A stretch of 14,485 nucleotides of DNA, taken from positions 1-14,485 of the forward strand of contig JAJFLS010000286.1 in NCBI GenBank assembly GCA_021772595.1. Reading direction: 5' to 3'. Below the pieces are notes generated by a model. It did not search any database and was not told where the DNA came from. It worked only from the letters and a program-made list of their open reading frames with translations. Below, piece after piece: positions 6,986-13,781 of the stretch. The translations under genes and the position numbers were made by a program. Origin of the DNA: Opitutales bacterium (GTDB lineage: Bacteria > Verrucomicrobiota > Verrucomicrobiia > Opitutales > Opitutaceae). Position 1 is the first letter of the stretch; each line of letters opens with the position of its first letter.

Positions 6986-8347
6986 TTACAGCTCGCGGAT
7001 CTTGATGCTGCGGTAGCTGACTTCGTCGTGGTGGTTCTGGAGGAGAAGGTGGCCTTTTTCTGCGAGGCCGAATCCTTCAATCTCTGCGTATTTGCTGCGG
7101 GCAACGAGCGCGTTGAAAATATTCGAGCCGCGTTCGTATTCGACGACCTTGAAGCCGTTGAGCCAGTGTTGAATGATTCCGTTGGGTCGGGCTACGATAC
7201 GGCCGTGATTCCATTGGCCGATGTGGAGCGGCACATTGCGAGTGTGGACATTTCTGTAAGAGGGAATCAGATCATAGAGCGATGCTGTGGTGCGGTTGCC
7301 GACCACTCCTTCTTTGGCGTCCGGGTGGACCTTGTCGTCAAGCACCTGGTATTCAAGTCCTAGGTACTTGGCCTCTTTGCCGGGTTCGGCGTGATCGGAT
7401 ACGAAGTACTTGACGCCGCTGTTGGCTCCTTCGGTGAGCCTGAATTCGAAATCGAGCTCGAAGGCGCCGTAGGTTTTCTTCGAAATGAGATCGCCTGCTT
7501 CGGAACCGGCGTGGATCGTGAGGGCGCCGTCTTTGATTTCCCAATCGCTCTTTGAGAACGCGTTGTCGCCCAACGCGCCTTTCAAGCCGCGCGCGCGGCG
7601 GCCGTTGAAGAGAAAGCTCCAGCCTTGTTTCTTTTCGGAATCGCTGAGGGTGTTGGGAGCGATGTTGCGGACGTAGACGCCTTGGGGCGGCGAGAGCTTG
7701 GGGGACTTCGTGTTGATCCGAAGATTGCGCCAGCGCACTTGAAAGCCTGCGTGGTCGTGCTTGTCCCCGATGCCGTGGACCTGGAGTCCGATGAATCCGG
7801 TGATCGGTTTTGCGTCTATGAGATGAGAGACTTGCTTGCCGTTGAGGAAGGTTTGGACTTCGTTACCGACGCATTCGATGCGAGCCGTGTTCCATTGCTC
7901 GTGCTTGAAGAGAGAGCGGGCGGGCTCGTTGTAGTCGACCGGGTAGAGCCAGCCTCGGTTGGCCTCGTCATAGATGCCGGCGGTCCAGGCGCGTTCGGCG
8001 GTGTCGAGCTCGAATTGGTAGCCGTGTACGCGTCCGTTGTTGTATTCCGGCTTGCTCATGCTGCGGAATTGAACGCCGGAGTTGAGACCGTCTTGGACCC
8101 ACACTTCGAATTCGAGAACGAAGTCGGTGTAGTCCTTCTTAGTCGTCATGAAGGAGTTAGGCGTGTCGGCGACGCTTGTCCCGATGATCTCGCCATTCTT
8201 GATGGTGTATTTGGCGACGCCTCCGAGCTGTTTCCAGCCGTCAAAAGATTTCCCGTCGAAGAGGGGTTTCCAGTCATCCGCGTAGGAAGCGATGCAGCAA
8301 AAGGCGACTAGCGAAGTAGAAAGAATGAGGCGAATAAGCTTGTCCAT
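6986..8347 (-). CDS. Secreted protein with two tandem DUF1080 (3-keto-disaccharide hydrolase family) domains
   Basis: The 453-residue product has a Sec signal peptide (1-23, hydrophobic LIRLILSTSLVAFCCIASYA, cleavage after Ala23). Domain 1 (about 25-212) opens DDWKPLFDGKSFDGW and contains NSGVQFRS; domain 2 (about 240-453) opens GWSFLFNGRRARGL and contains NSGVKYFVS. Both match PF06439, a concanavalin-like beta-sandwich family whose characterised members hydrolyse 3-keto-glycosides made by partner oxidoreductases. No such oxidoreductase is in this window. The GW of the domain 1 opening is GL in domain 2, suggesting that the copies have diverged and perhaps only one is catalytic. The gene lies 94 nt downstream of the GHL10 gene on the same strand and may share its transcript. 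No Shine-Dalgarno is visible. Its GC content looks like that of the core genes. Confidence 0.88.
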   Translation of the reverse strand: MDKLIRLILSTSLVAFCCIASYADDWKPLFDGKSFDGWKQLGGVAKYTIKNGEIIGTSVADTPNSFMTTKKDYTDFVLEFEVWVQDGLNSGVQFRSMSKPEYNNGRVHGYQFELDTAERAWTAGIYDEANRGWLYPVDYNEPARSLFKHEQWNTARIECVGNEVQTFLNGKQVSHLIDAKPITGFIGLQVHGIGDKHDHAGFQVRWRNLRINTKSPKLSPPQGVYVRNIAPNTLSDSEKKQGWSFLFNGRRARGLKGALGDNAFSKSDWEIKDGALTIHAGSEAGDLISKKTYGAFELDFEFRLTEGANSGVKYFVSDHAEPGKEAKYLGLEYQVLDDKVHPDAKEGVVGNRTTASLYDLIPSYRNVHTRNVPLHIGQWNHGRIVARPNGIIQHWLNGFKVVEYERGSNIFNALVARSKYAEIEGFGLAEKGHLLLQNHHDEVSYRSIKIREL

Positions 8348-8441
8348 ACACGTGTTAGGTTGGCGGGGGCAGTTGAGATTTCAAGCGTTAAGCGGCGCTA
8401 ATTCAGAGCTGCGCGAAAACGTGGGAGGGAAGAGGGGCTAG

Positions 8442-9938
8442 CTATTGGTTTTGATCAACCCAGGTTACTCTTCCGGGAGGAGCGTTAACTTTGAATCCGT
8501 CGATGGTGTTGCCGGGAGCGCTAAGTTCGTAGCTTCCCGGTGGAAGCGCGAAGAAGGCGAAGAATCCTGCTCCATCGCTTTTCGCTTTGTGGCTTGTGCC
8601 AGTCAGGGCGACTTCGGCGCCGGTAATCGGGTTTCCGGATTCATCTTTCAGGAAACCGGCTATGAAGGATCGCTGGTCGCGCCAATTCGGCAGCGGAAGG
8701 GGCGCTGGGTGTGGGTAAATTGTTTTTCCGATAACTTCCCAAATTGGTGAGCGATAGCCTCTTTCTTTTCCGTCGGCGGCTTCTTTGGTGGGCCGGTCGT
8801 AGCTAAAAAGACTGGTACCTAAACCCCTATCCACTGCTTCGCGGTATTGGGTTAGCATAGCTTCCGTGGGGTTAAAATGGCCACCGATGCCAACCGTCAG
8901 CATGCGTCCCTCGCTTATGGCGATGAGTTCGTTGGTGTAATCCGCCCAATCGCGATATTCATTCGCCTGATCCTCTACCCATTCGCGCTTATAGCCCATT
9001 CGAAGCACGAGATCGAGCCAACCGCGTTCGGACCATCCGCCCCAGTCCTGTAGCGCTTCGGTATAGGGACGTGTCTCGGAAAAATGCTTTATGGGCGCGG
9101 GGCCCCAACCGGTGGCGTCGACGCTGAAAATGGCTTCGGGACGGTGGGTCCAAACGGAAATAGCGCAGCGCTTCACAAAACTGGATACCTGGTTTCTGCG
9201 AAAGTCGCTCCATGCTTCATCGTCGATAGAGGGCGTACCGTCTCGGCCGGACGCTTGGTGAAATCGCTTCAGAGCCGAGGGGTGATAGCCTCGGTCGTTT
9301 CCGAAGTAGCGGACGAAATCCAAGTTTACTCCATCCACATCGTAGTTTCTTATACACTCTTCGATGGCCGCGATTATGTGGCTTTGTACTTCGGGGAGTC
9401 CTTGTTCGAGTTCGTATTGGAGCGTGCCTTGGCTGTCGCGAGTATACCAATCGGGGTGGACGATGGCGATCGGTGTGGGGGTTGAACTCAGGTAGTCTTC
9501 TTGCTCGCCGATCTTGAAGGTGTTGAACCAGGCGTGAACGGCTAAGCGGGCTTTCCCTCCGGAAGTGTCGCGAGCTTCCTTTAGCAAAGTTGCTAGCGGA
9601 TCGAAATCCGGACGCTCCACAATCGAGGCATGGCGCGGTAGCAAGTCGGACTTATACATCGCTGCGCCTTCGCGACGTATCTGAGCTACTATGGTGTTCA
9701 AGTTGGCCCTTCGCGCGGTGTCTACTAGTTGCTTGATTTCTTCTGGTGATTTCAATCCCGGCCCTAGTACGGAAACCCACACAGCTCGAATTTCGGGTTT
9801 TTGGGTGGGGGCTTCTTGTTTTTCAGGGGCTGCGCAACCGAAGAAGCAGCATAGCGCGATGCAAAGGAAGAGATTGCGCAAAAGTTTCGAGTGACTGATT
9901 GAACTCTTGGGGAGTGAACAATGAATTGATATTTGCAT
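8442..9938 (-). CDS. GHL10/DUF187 glycosyl hydrolase-like lipoprotein with C-terminal regulatory-like beta domain
   Basis: The 498-residue product begins with a lipoprotein-type signal (about 18-35: LLRNLFLCIALCCFFGC, with Cys35 as the likely lipidated residue), so it should be anchored to a membrane. Residues about 49-400 form a TIM-barrel of the GHL10/DUF187 family (PF02638): EIRAVWVSVLG (49-59), TIVAQIRREGAAMYKSDLLP (82-101), HAWFN (135-139) and YDVDGVNLDFVRY (199-211). The E. coli relative DigH (YddW) cleaves denuded peptidoglycan glycan strands; other members have unknown substrates. Residues about 420-498 resemble a carboxypeptidase-regulatory-like beta-sandwich (GFLKDESGNPITGAEVALTG, then SDGAGFFAF). 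The start is 11 nt from REPIN-like element 2, with no Shine-Dalgarno. Target may be cell-wall glycan or an imported polysaccharide; context favours the latter. Confidence 0.87.
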   Translation of the reverse strand: MQISIHCSLPKSSISHSKLLRNLFLCIALCCFFGCAAPEKQEAPTQKPEIRAVWVSVLGPGLKSPEEIKQLVDTARRANLNTIVAQIRREGAAMYKSDLLPRHASIVERPDFDPLATLLKEARDTSGGKARLAVHAWFNTFKIGEQEDYLSSTPTPIAIVHPDWYTRDSQGTLQYELEQGLPEVQSHIIAAIEECIRNYDVDGVNLDFVRYFGNDRGYHPSALKRFHQASGRDGTPSIDDEAWSDFRRNQVSSFVKRCAISVWTHRPEAIFSVDATGWGPAPIKHFSETRPYTEALQDWGGWSERGWLDLVLRMGYKREWVEDQANEYRDWADYTNELIAISEGRMLTVGIGGHFNPTEAMLTQYREAVDRGLGTSLFSYDRPTKEAADGKERGYRSPIWEVIGKTIYPHPAPLPLPNWRDQRSFIAGFLKDESGNPITGAEVALTGTSHKAKSDGAGFFAFFALPPGSYELSAPGNTIDGFKVNAPPGRVTWVDQNQ

Positions 9939-9949
9939 TTTGGGCTAAT

Positions 9950-10030
9950 TGTAGGAGCGGGTTTATTCCGCGATTCTTCTCTTTTTTCTTATGTAGATCT
10001 GCTCTATCGCGGGGTAAACCCGCTCCTACA
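9950..10030. repeat. REPIN-like element 2
   Basis: Left unit 9950-9975 opens TGTAGGAGCGGGTTTA and ends CCGCGATT; the inverted right unit is 10006-10030. They are separated by a 30-nt pyrimidine-rich spacer. It lies in the 129-nt gap between the sulfatase and GHL10 genes, where it could shape mRNA decay or partial termination within the transcript. The reverse complement matches element 3, including the spacer start AGAGCAG-TCT. Confidence 0.88.
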
Positions 10031-10067
10031 TTGATCTATTGTACAGTGTATTCGTCATAATAACTCC

Positions 10068-11624
10068 TCAGTACCACTCATTTTTGTACTCCAGTTCATC
10101 CATTGGCACGAAATCAATTCTGCGAATGCGGCCATTGTCTAGCAATTTATAGCCTGACGGAATAGTATTCGTCCACTCTAGATCGGGAACACGGTTCAGC
10201 AAATATTTTCTGTGCTCTTTAATAACGCTTTTTTGATTGGGCTGATATGCAATATTGTCCCATTCGTGTTTATCACGTTTCAGGTCGTACAGCTCTTCCA
10301 ATCCTATGGCTGGATAATAGATATATCTATACCTGTCGCTGCGAACGGCGTAGGCGTTGTCTTCTCTGAATTGATAACCCATTACAAGTGGATCGCGGAA
10401 GAAACTCTGGCCTTTGAGCAAAGGCGCCAAGCTTACACCATCGCAGTGCTCAGGCGGTTTTTCGCCAATGAGTTCTACTAGGGTAGGGTAGAGGTCTAGC
10501 AAGCTTACCGTTGCATCGATTCTTGCTCCGGCTTCGGTGACGCCTGGAGCCGCTATAAACAAGGGTACGCGCGTGGACCTTTCCCAAAGAGTGAACTTTT
10601 CCCAGTTTTCTTTTTCGCCCATATGCATCCCGTGATCCGACCATAGTACGATGATGGTGTTATCAATTAGCTTCGACTTCTCGAAACCATCCAGCAGGCG
10701 ACCGAGCATGGCGTCGGTAAATGAAATTGAAGCGAGATAAGATTGGACGACCTTTTTCTCCTGGTCGTTTTGCAGTATGAAGTTGTGTAGTTGTCTTCTT
10801 CCGTGGTCAAAAGCGTCTTCAACGTCATCTTTTTTCTTTTGAACAGGCGGAATTGATTCTAGAGGAAATTTGTCGAAGTATTTTTGCGGCACTTCCCACG
10901 GATCGTGAGGCTTGGTTAAGCCGACCGCTAAGAATAGGGGCTTGACATGGTTTTGACCCAGTTCGTGGATGGCCCAATCGACGATGTGATAATCGGCCAT
11001 TTTATTGTCAGCTATTGGAATGGGGCCCCAGGTGAAGTAGGCGGATGGTATTTCTCCGATAGTGTTTTCCGGATAGATAACATCTTCGGGAGCCCTGACT
11101 TGAAATGGGACTGGTATGTGGGCGCTCGGAAACCAATAATCCCAGCTTTCCGGTTCCCCTTGATTGATGATGATTCTAGGAGGGGCTAGGGTGTGGTAGA
11201 TTTTTCCGCCCGCTAGTGTCTTGTATCCTTTTTCCCTAAAGAATCGCTCGATTGTTTGGACCTTGCTCAGCGTCGCGTTTTGGCGCCAAACGGGACCGTC
11301 TCCCGGAAGGTTTTTCATTATCCCGGATCTTGCCGGATGCACACCGGTCATGACGGAAATTCGAGAAGGCGAACATGCGGGGGAGGAGCAGTGGGCGTTT
11401 GTGAAGGTCATCGACATTTCTGCTAGACGACTAAAATTGGGTGTTATGGAAGCAGGAAACTCATCCAGCGGTTCGATCCAGTCATTCAAATCGTCGATCG
11501 CTATAAATAGAACATTTGGTTTGTTCTGTTCAGATGCGTATAGGCTTGATGTAAAGAATGGAAACGCTAGCGAAACGACAAAAACGAGGTTGAGGGCCGT
11601 TTTTGAGGCTGTCCAATGATTCAC
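10068..11624 (-). CDS. Type I sulfatase, iduronate-2-sulfatase-like, exported
   Basis: The product hydrolyses sulfate esters, probably on a glycan in the periplasm or outside. From a GTG at 11622-11624 it has 518 residues with a clean Sec signal peptide (1-30: hydrophobic LNLVFVVSLAFPFF, cleavage after SLYA). Metal-binding AIDD is at 42-45, and CSPSR (84-88) is the formylglycine motif CxPxR with Cys84 to be oxidised. SDHGMHMGEKENWEKFTLWE and KPHDPWEVP further on are typical of the iduronate-2-sulfatase branch. The frame stays open upstream to an ATG at 11747 and a GTG at 11765, but that would put 41-47 residues, 25 of them REPIN-encoded, before the signal peptide; I therefore prefer the GTG. 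No start has a good Shine-Dalgarno. Substrate unknown. It follows the DUF3604 gene on the same strand. GC is low (about 42% at 10801-10860). Confidence 0.92.
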   Translation of the reverse strand: MNHWTASKTALNLVFVVSLAFPFFTSSLYASEQNKPNVLFIAIDDLNDWIEPLDEFPASITPNFSRLAEMSMTFTNAHCSSPACSPSRISVMTGVHPARSGIMKNLPGDGPVWRQNATLSKVQTIERFFREKGYKTLAGGKIYHTLAPPRIIINQGEPESWDYWFPSAHIPVPFQVRAPEDVIYPENTIGEIPSAYFTWGPIPIADNKMADYHIVDWAIHELGQNHVKPLFLAVGLTKPHDPWEVPQKYFDKFPLESIPPVQKKKDDVEDAFDHGRRQLHNFILQNDQEKKVVQSYLASISFTDAMLGRLLDGFEKSKLIDNTIIVLWSDHGMHMGEKENWEKFTLWERSTRVPLFIAAPGVTEAGARIDATVSLLDLYPTLVELIGEKPPEHCDGVSLAPLLKGQSFFRDPLVMGYQFREDNAYAVRSDRYRYIYYPAIGLEELYDLKRDKHEWDNIAYQPNQKSVIKEHRKYLLNRVPDLEWTNTIPSGYKLLDNGRIRRIDFVPMDELEYKNEWY

Positions 11625-11696
11625 TGTAGGAGCGGGTTTACCCCGCGATAGAGCAGGTCTGTACGAGAAAAATCGCGGGATAAACCCGCTCCTACA
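11625..11696. repeat. REPIN-like element 3, at the 5' end of the sulfatase gene
   Basis: Left unit 11625-11649 opens TGTAGGAGCGGGTTTACC; inverted right unit 11671-11696 is its near reverse complement; the spacer is about 21 nt. It is the same element as element 2 in opposite orientation, with about 10 nt less spacer. The minus-strand reading through it has no stop in the sulfatase frame. It ends exactly where the preferred sulfatase GTG begins. Confidence 0.88.
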
Positions 11697-11774
11697 TTTA
11701 TCCAATCGTGCAAGTCTCGACTTGTTGAACAGGCTCTCAGTTTTCATTGCGTCTCGAAGCGTCACTATTCTACC

Positions 11775-13769
11775 CTAGTTTTTATAATCGATCCAAATCG
11801 GGCTAGACCAGGCCATTTCGCTTGTTGAATGAGAGTAGGGTCTGCCGGGATACTCTTCCATCTGCGTTACTCGCAAATAGTAAAATGAATCGCTGCTGAA
11901 CTCCAGATCGGTATAATTGAATTGCGCTATAGGACCATCAGGTTCCATCTCGTAAATCGTCTTGTAGCAATCGTTTGAGTATTTGACTATCTCTACCTTT
12001 TTTAGGTCATTGGTTCCTGCGATCTTTGCGCTGAAGATTGGGTTTGAGCGCAACTCGAATTCGGTCCCCATTTCGTGGCCATCGATTTTGAAATCGACAT
12101 ATATCCTAGTGCCCGTCGTAGCGTAGGTTCTCCTCTCGTGCATGCCATCCCAGAGATCTTCTCTTTTGTTGGCACTTGCAATTACGGCGGCCAGACCACC
12201 GGTATGGTGAGTATATATGGAATAGTTATTGGCTCCGGGGTGCCCCAGGTGATTGTCGGTGGAGCCGATAAGGCCAACCTTGTGACCCATGGCCCAAGCG
12301 TATTGATAGGACCATCGATTTTCTGGTCCTAACTCAAAACGTTGTGGTTGATCGTCTGGAAGGGTGAGGAAGCGGCTATTCCACAGTGAATAGATTTCAC
12401 CGATGCGTCTATACTTGTTGTTGATGTCTTCCCAGGCGATATGATCTTCGAATTGCCAAGTGAGATGGGGAATCGTGATGGCCGGCTTTCCCTGCTTGTC
12501 GAGCGCTTCCCAAAGCTGGGTTAGGGTTTTAGTCTTTTCTCTGTAAAATATTTTGGCGTTTGGCTTATCGTGAATAACGATGTGGTGATTGAATCCGGGC
12601 GTCCACTCGTAAGCGTAAAAGGTAGTGAAATGACCGGGGTTATTAAAGTCAGTGGTGATCTGCTGGCTTTCTTTCCATGCTGCATCGTCAAATAAAGTAA
12701 CATCATGTTCCGAGGAAGAGGCGAAGTCCAATCGCATAACATCTCTAACGTAAGCATAGGAGTCCCTGGCGTTCGTAAAGTTCGCTCTATGATCTCCGCC
12801 CGCGTTCAGCTTTTGGAAATCCTCCAGGGTAAGTTCGTTAACGTCGGCCTGGTCCTCCAGGGCGAAGAATCCAGCATGGTTTGTCCCAGTTCCCGTATGG
12901 AAATGAGTTTCTCCAAAGTATCGGCGAAATTTCGGAGGCGTTTCCCAGACGAAAGCATGGTGCCAGGATTCCTTCAACGGCGAGCGCGCGTCTTGAGCCC
13001 AGATTTTTTGAAATCCGTTCGATAAGAAACGAACATTCTTAAAGACGTGAACCCCTTTGTCCTTTTCCGTGAATGTATATTGCCGCTTTTTTATTTCCGC
13101 TTTCGGATCTGTAGATTTCAAATCGATCGAGCCACGATAGTTATCGGCTCGATTCCCGTATTTATCGATTAGAACGATTGCCAGGTCGAAGGCTTCGCCA
13201 ATCGCAACATCGGCTGGCATGCTGGCGATGATCGTGTGAGCCTGTTCGGGGATGATCTTGAAATAGGGAGAATTGGAGATGCGTTTCCATTGCTCGTCAC
13301 CCGTTCTTCTTATAGCGTGCCGTACTTCGACGTCCCAAGAAAGCGTCTGAACCAGGCCTTTGTATTGAACAAATATCTTGTCTCCCTTCTTGAGCGGTTT
13401 GTCCAGGATAGTGCATTCGAAAATGCCTCCCGAGAGACCGTAAATTTTCAAGGAAACCTCTGCTCCGTTCGAAGTCGTTGCTGAAACATAGCCCAATCCC
13501 TGTGAGTTTACGACTTGCGGTTTGCTCCAAAAATAGTGCTCGGTTTCGCCGTAGGCGACTGGCAATTCAAAGCGAATTCCGCCAGTAGGTTGGATGCCCT
13601 TTTTATCAACCGGAAACTCAAGCTCTATAGTCTGGTAGCTTCCAGCCATCGCAGCTTTTGGCTTTATGCTTAAGGAGCTTGTTTCTCCGTGCGAGGAGAT
13701 TACTAGAAAATGGAATGCCAAAAAGAAGACAACAGAAAGTCTCCTATATGTTTTTGCAGCAGCATGCAT
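11775..13769 (-). CDS. DUF3604 (PHP-like) secreted protein with Ig-like N-terminal region
   Basis: The 664-residue product has a signal peptide (about 1-28, hydrophobic LSVVFFLAFHFLVISS). Residues about 40-175 form a beta-rich region and about 180-275 an Ig-like domain (IDKYGNRADNYRGSIDL, YTFTEKDKGVHVF). From about 284 to 575 lies DUF3604 (PF12228), distantly related to PHP metal-dependent phosphoesterases: FGETHFHTG (285-293), SSEHD (352-356), YEWT (387-390), PHLTWQ (434-439), GEIYSLWNSRF (457-467), GSTDNHLGHPG (502-512) and RRTYATTGTRI (546-556). The His/Asp/Glu set suggests a metal centre; I know of no settled reaction for the family. It starts 12 nt after the CBM9-like gene and ends 9 nt before the open end of the sulfatase frame, so the three are probably co-transcribed. 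AT-richer than the core genes (about 42% GC at 12541-12600). Confidence 0.85.
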   Translation of the reverse strand: MHAAAKTYRRLSVVFFLAFHFLVISSHGETSSLSIKPKAAMAGSYQTIELEFPVDKKGIQPTGGIRFELPVAYGETEHYFWSKPQVVNSQGLGYVSATTSNGAEVSLKIYGLSGGIFECTILDKPLKKGDKIFVQYKGLVQTLSWDVEVRHAIRRTGDEQWKRISNSPYFKIIPEQAHTIIASMPADVAIGEAFDLAIVLIDKYGNRADNYRGSIDLKSTDPKAEIKKRQYTFTEKDKGVHVFKNVRFLSNGFQKIWAQDARSPLKESWHHAFVWETPPKFRRYFGETHFHTGTGTNHAGFFALEDQADVNELTLEDFQKLNAGGDHRANFTNARDSYAYVRDVMRLDFASSSEHDVTLFDDAAWKESQQITTDFNNPGHFTTFYAYEWTPGFNHHIVIHDKPNAKIFYREKTKTLTQLWEALDKQGKPAITIPHLTWQFEDHIAWEDINNKYRRIGEIYSLWNSRFLTLPDDQPQRFELGPENRWSYQYAWAMGHKVGLIGSTDNHLGHPGANNYSIYTHHTGGLAAVIASANKREDLWDGMHERRTYATTGTRIYVDFKIDGHEMGTEFELRSNPIFSAKIAGTNDLKKVEIVKYSNDCYKTIYEMEPDGPIAQFNYTDLEFSSDSFYYLRVTQMEEYPGRPYSHSTSEMAWSSPIWIDYKN

Positions 13770-13781
13770 TTTATCAGAGTA

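Noticed and set aside
7625..8311. 228-codon plus-strand open frame antisense to the DUF1080 gene
   Set aside because: It is rich in Val/Asp/Glu, as expected from the complement of a coding frame. The minus-strand product has a signal peptide and two known domains.
6823..11696. CRISPR array
   Set aside because: The repeated units are inverted pairs separated by kilobases, not direct repeats with regular unique spacers.
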